Positions 5,359 to 6,115 of a DNA stretch of 6,115 nt are shown here, in pieces. The stretch's first letter is position 1; each line of letters opens with the position of its first letter. The notes below the pieces were generated by a model. It had not been told where the DNA came from. It did no database searches and was given only the letters and a program-made list of their open reading frames with translations. This DNA is from an uncultured Verrucomicrobiota bacterium (GTDB lineage: Bacteria > Verrucomicrobiota > Verrucomicrobiia > Limisphaerales > UBA1096). Both the position numbers and the translations under genes were made by a program. The stretch spans positions 1 to 6,115 of the forward strand of contig CAJWPV010000097.1 in the NCBI GenBank assembly GCA_913045395.1, read 5' to 3'.

Positions 5359-6115
5359 TCAGTTCATCGAGGCCGTGGGGTTCGGGAGCGCCAGTTCCTT
5401 GCGATGGAACATGTACACCCCGACCGCCATCACCAGTCCGCTCATGACCAGGACAATCCAAACGAAGGCGGAGAGCAGCGTGGTCCACTTGATCGTGCGC
5501 CCGTCGCTGAGACTGTTCACAGGCGAGTAGCCCCAAATCGATGTAGTGATTTTCACTGCGCCCTTGGCAAAAAAGATGGCTGCGCCGTCGAGCATCGACG
5601 ATTCGTCCTTCTTACCGGTCTCGTGGTTGATCCCGGTGATGCCACCTTCCTCTATGATTTGCTCGAGCGTCCCGGTCGAGGCCGAGATCAGCAAGATGCC
5701 AAGCGACATGAAGGTGGCCACAGGGAAGGAAAGAAAACTCGACGCCATCAGGCCGATTGCCGAGATCAGCCCCAGCCAGAAATAAATGATCAACAGGCCA
5801 CGGAACAGGTTCATGCCGAAGCCGCCGTCGTGATAGAGGATCATCGGGCCATCCTCCATAAGGAAAATTATCGGCCTCTCCGAGTTCCGGTTCATAAAAT
5901 GAACGCGCACCAAACCATTCTGCGGGCCCTTGTCAGGCACGATTCCGATGGGCAGTTGCTCTTCATGAAACGCGCTTGAGCCACGATTCATCTCCTTGAA
6001 GGCGCCTTCGGGTGGCCAGCGCTTGTTGGTGCCTTCACCAACAGCAAACCAAAGCGTGTGAGACTTGGGATCGTACTCATCGTCTGCGTTGAACTTGAAC
6101 CGCAAATAGATCGGC
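5359..6115 (-). CDS. ABC-2-type transporter permease, C-terminal part (5' end outside window)
   Basis: The frame is open to the window edge. A TTG at 6105 could be read as a start, but the codons before it (Pro-Ile-Tyr) continue the frame, so it is probably internal. Counting from that TTG, the first 95 or so residues are soluble and beta-rich, probably extracytoplasmic. Then come hydrophobic helices at about 99-121 and 124-142, a polar stretch of about 65 residues containing two IIEEGGITG/KKDESS-like segments and an amphipathic piece, and a last helix at about 208-232 followed by FHRKELAL. The motif 'NLFRGLLII...GLMASSFLSFPVA' and the ending 'G..I.W..L...F.RKELA' resemble PVC ABC-2-type permeases, which move unknown substrates across the inner membrane using a separate ATPase. 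The ATPase and the other helices should lie upstream, beyond the window. The substrate cannot be inferred. Confidence 0.82.
   Translation of the reverse strand, partial: PIYLRFKFNADDEYDPKSHTLWFAVGEGTNKRWPPEGAFKEMNRGSSAFHEEQLPIGIVPDKGPQNGLVRVHFMNRNSERPIIFLMEDGPMILYHDGGFGMNLFRGLLIIYFWLGLISAIGLMASSFLSFPVATFMSLGILLISASTGTLEQIIEEGGITGINHETGKKDESSMLDGAAIFFAKGAVKITTSIWGYSPVNSLSDGRTIKWTTLLSAFVWIVLVMSGLVMAVGVYMFHRKELALPNPTASMN

Noticed and set aside
4963..5979. 338-codon plus-strand open frame
   Set aside because: It lies opposite the anchored protein and the permease, is rich in His, Arg and Gln, has no domain pattern, and looks like a shadow of the GC-rich coding strand.

Overview
All five protein genes in this window lie on the minus strand, so transcription runs from high to low coordinates. 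The mix of genes points to a member of the Planctomycetota-Verrucomicrobiota-Chlamydiota (PVC) group, most likely Verrucomicrobiota. The evidence is a secreted jelly-roll-type protein, a BNR/Asp-box sialidase-like protein, a secreted predicted beta-propeller protein, and a membrane-anchored helical (TPR-like) protein beside an ABC-2 type permease. This assignment is an inference from protein style and moderately high GC; no rRNA or marker gene is present. None of the four visible start codons has a convincing Shine-Dalgarno sequence.

Right part (about 3700-6115): the C-terminal part of an ABC-2-type permease enters from the window edge. Six bases after its stop begins a 550-residue protein with one N-terminal membrane anchor and a long helical region. 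The two are very probably co-transcribed and may act together at the cell envelope.

Middle part (574-3617): a gap of about 80 bases contains a perfect 16-bp palindrome directly after the anchored protein's stop codon. It is followed by two secreted proteins whose genes overlap in an ATGA. The first (628 aa) has an N-terminal beta-sandwich-like domain and a predicted propeller-like body. The second (386 aa) is a sialidase-fold protein with five clear Asp boxes. They look like a translationally coupled pair acting outside the cytoplasm, probably on glycans.

Left part (1-573): a further secreted protein begins at a GTG codon and runs off the window edge. Its N-terminal domain resembles the galactose-binding-like jelly roll of PVC esterases and heme-binding dehydrogenases. 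The 71-base gap in front of it holds a plausible sigma-70-like promoter, whose -10 box sits in the loop of a perfect 9-bp inverted repeat.

A nucleotide-level theme runs through the window: a palindromic word centred on CGCTTGGCCAAGCG recurs, whole or as half-sites, in coding and non-coding DNA and in all three codon phases. This is the most unusual signal here and may be a highly iterated genomic palindrome. I saw no tRNA, rRNA, CRISPR array, insertion sequence or phage gene, and no stretch over 300 bases lacks a gene.
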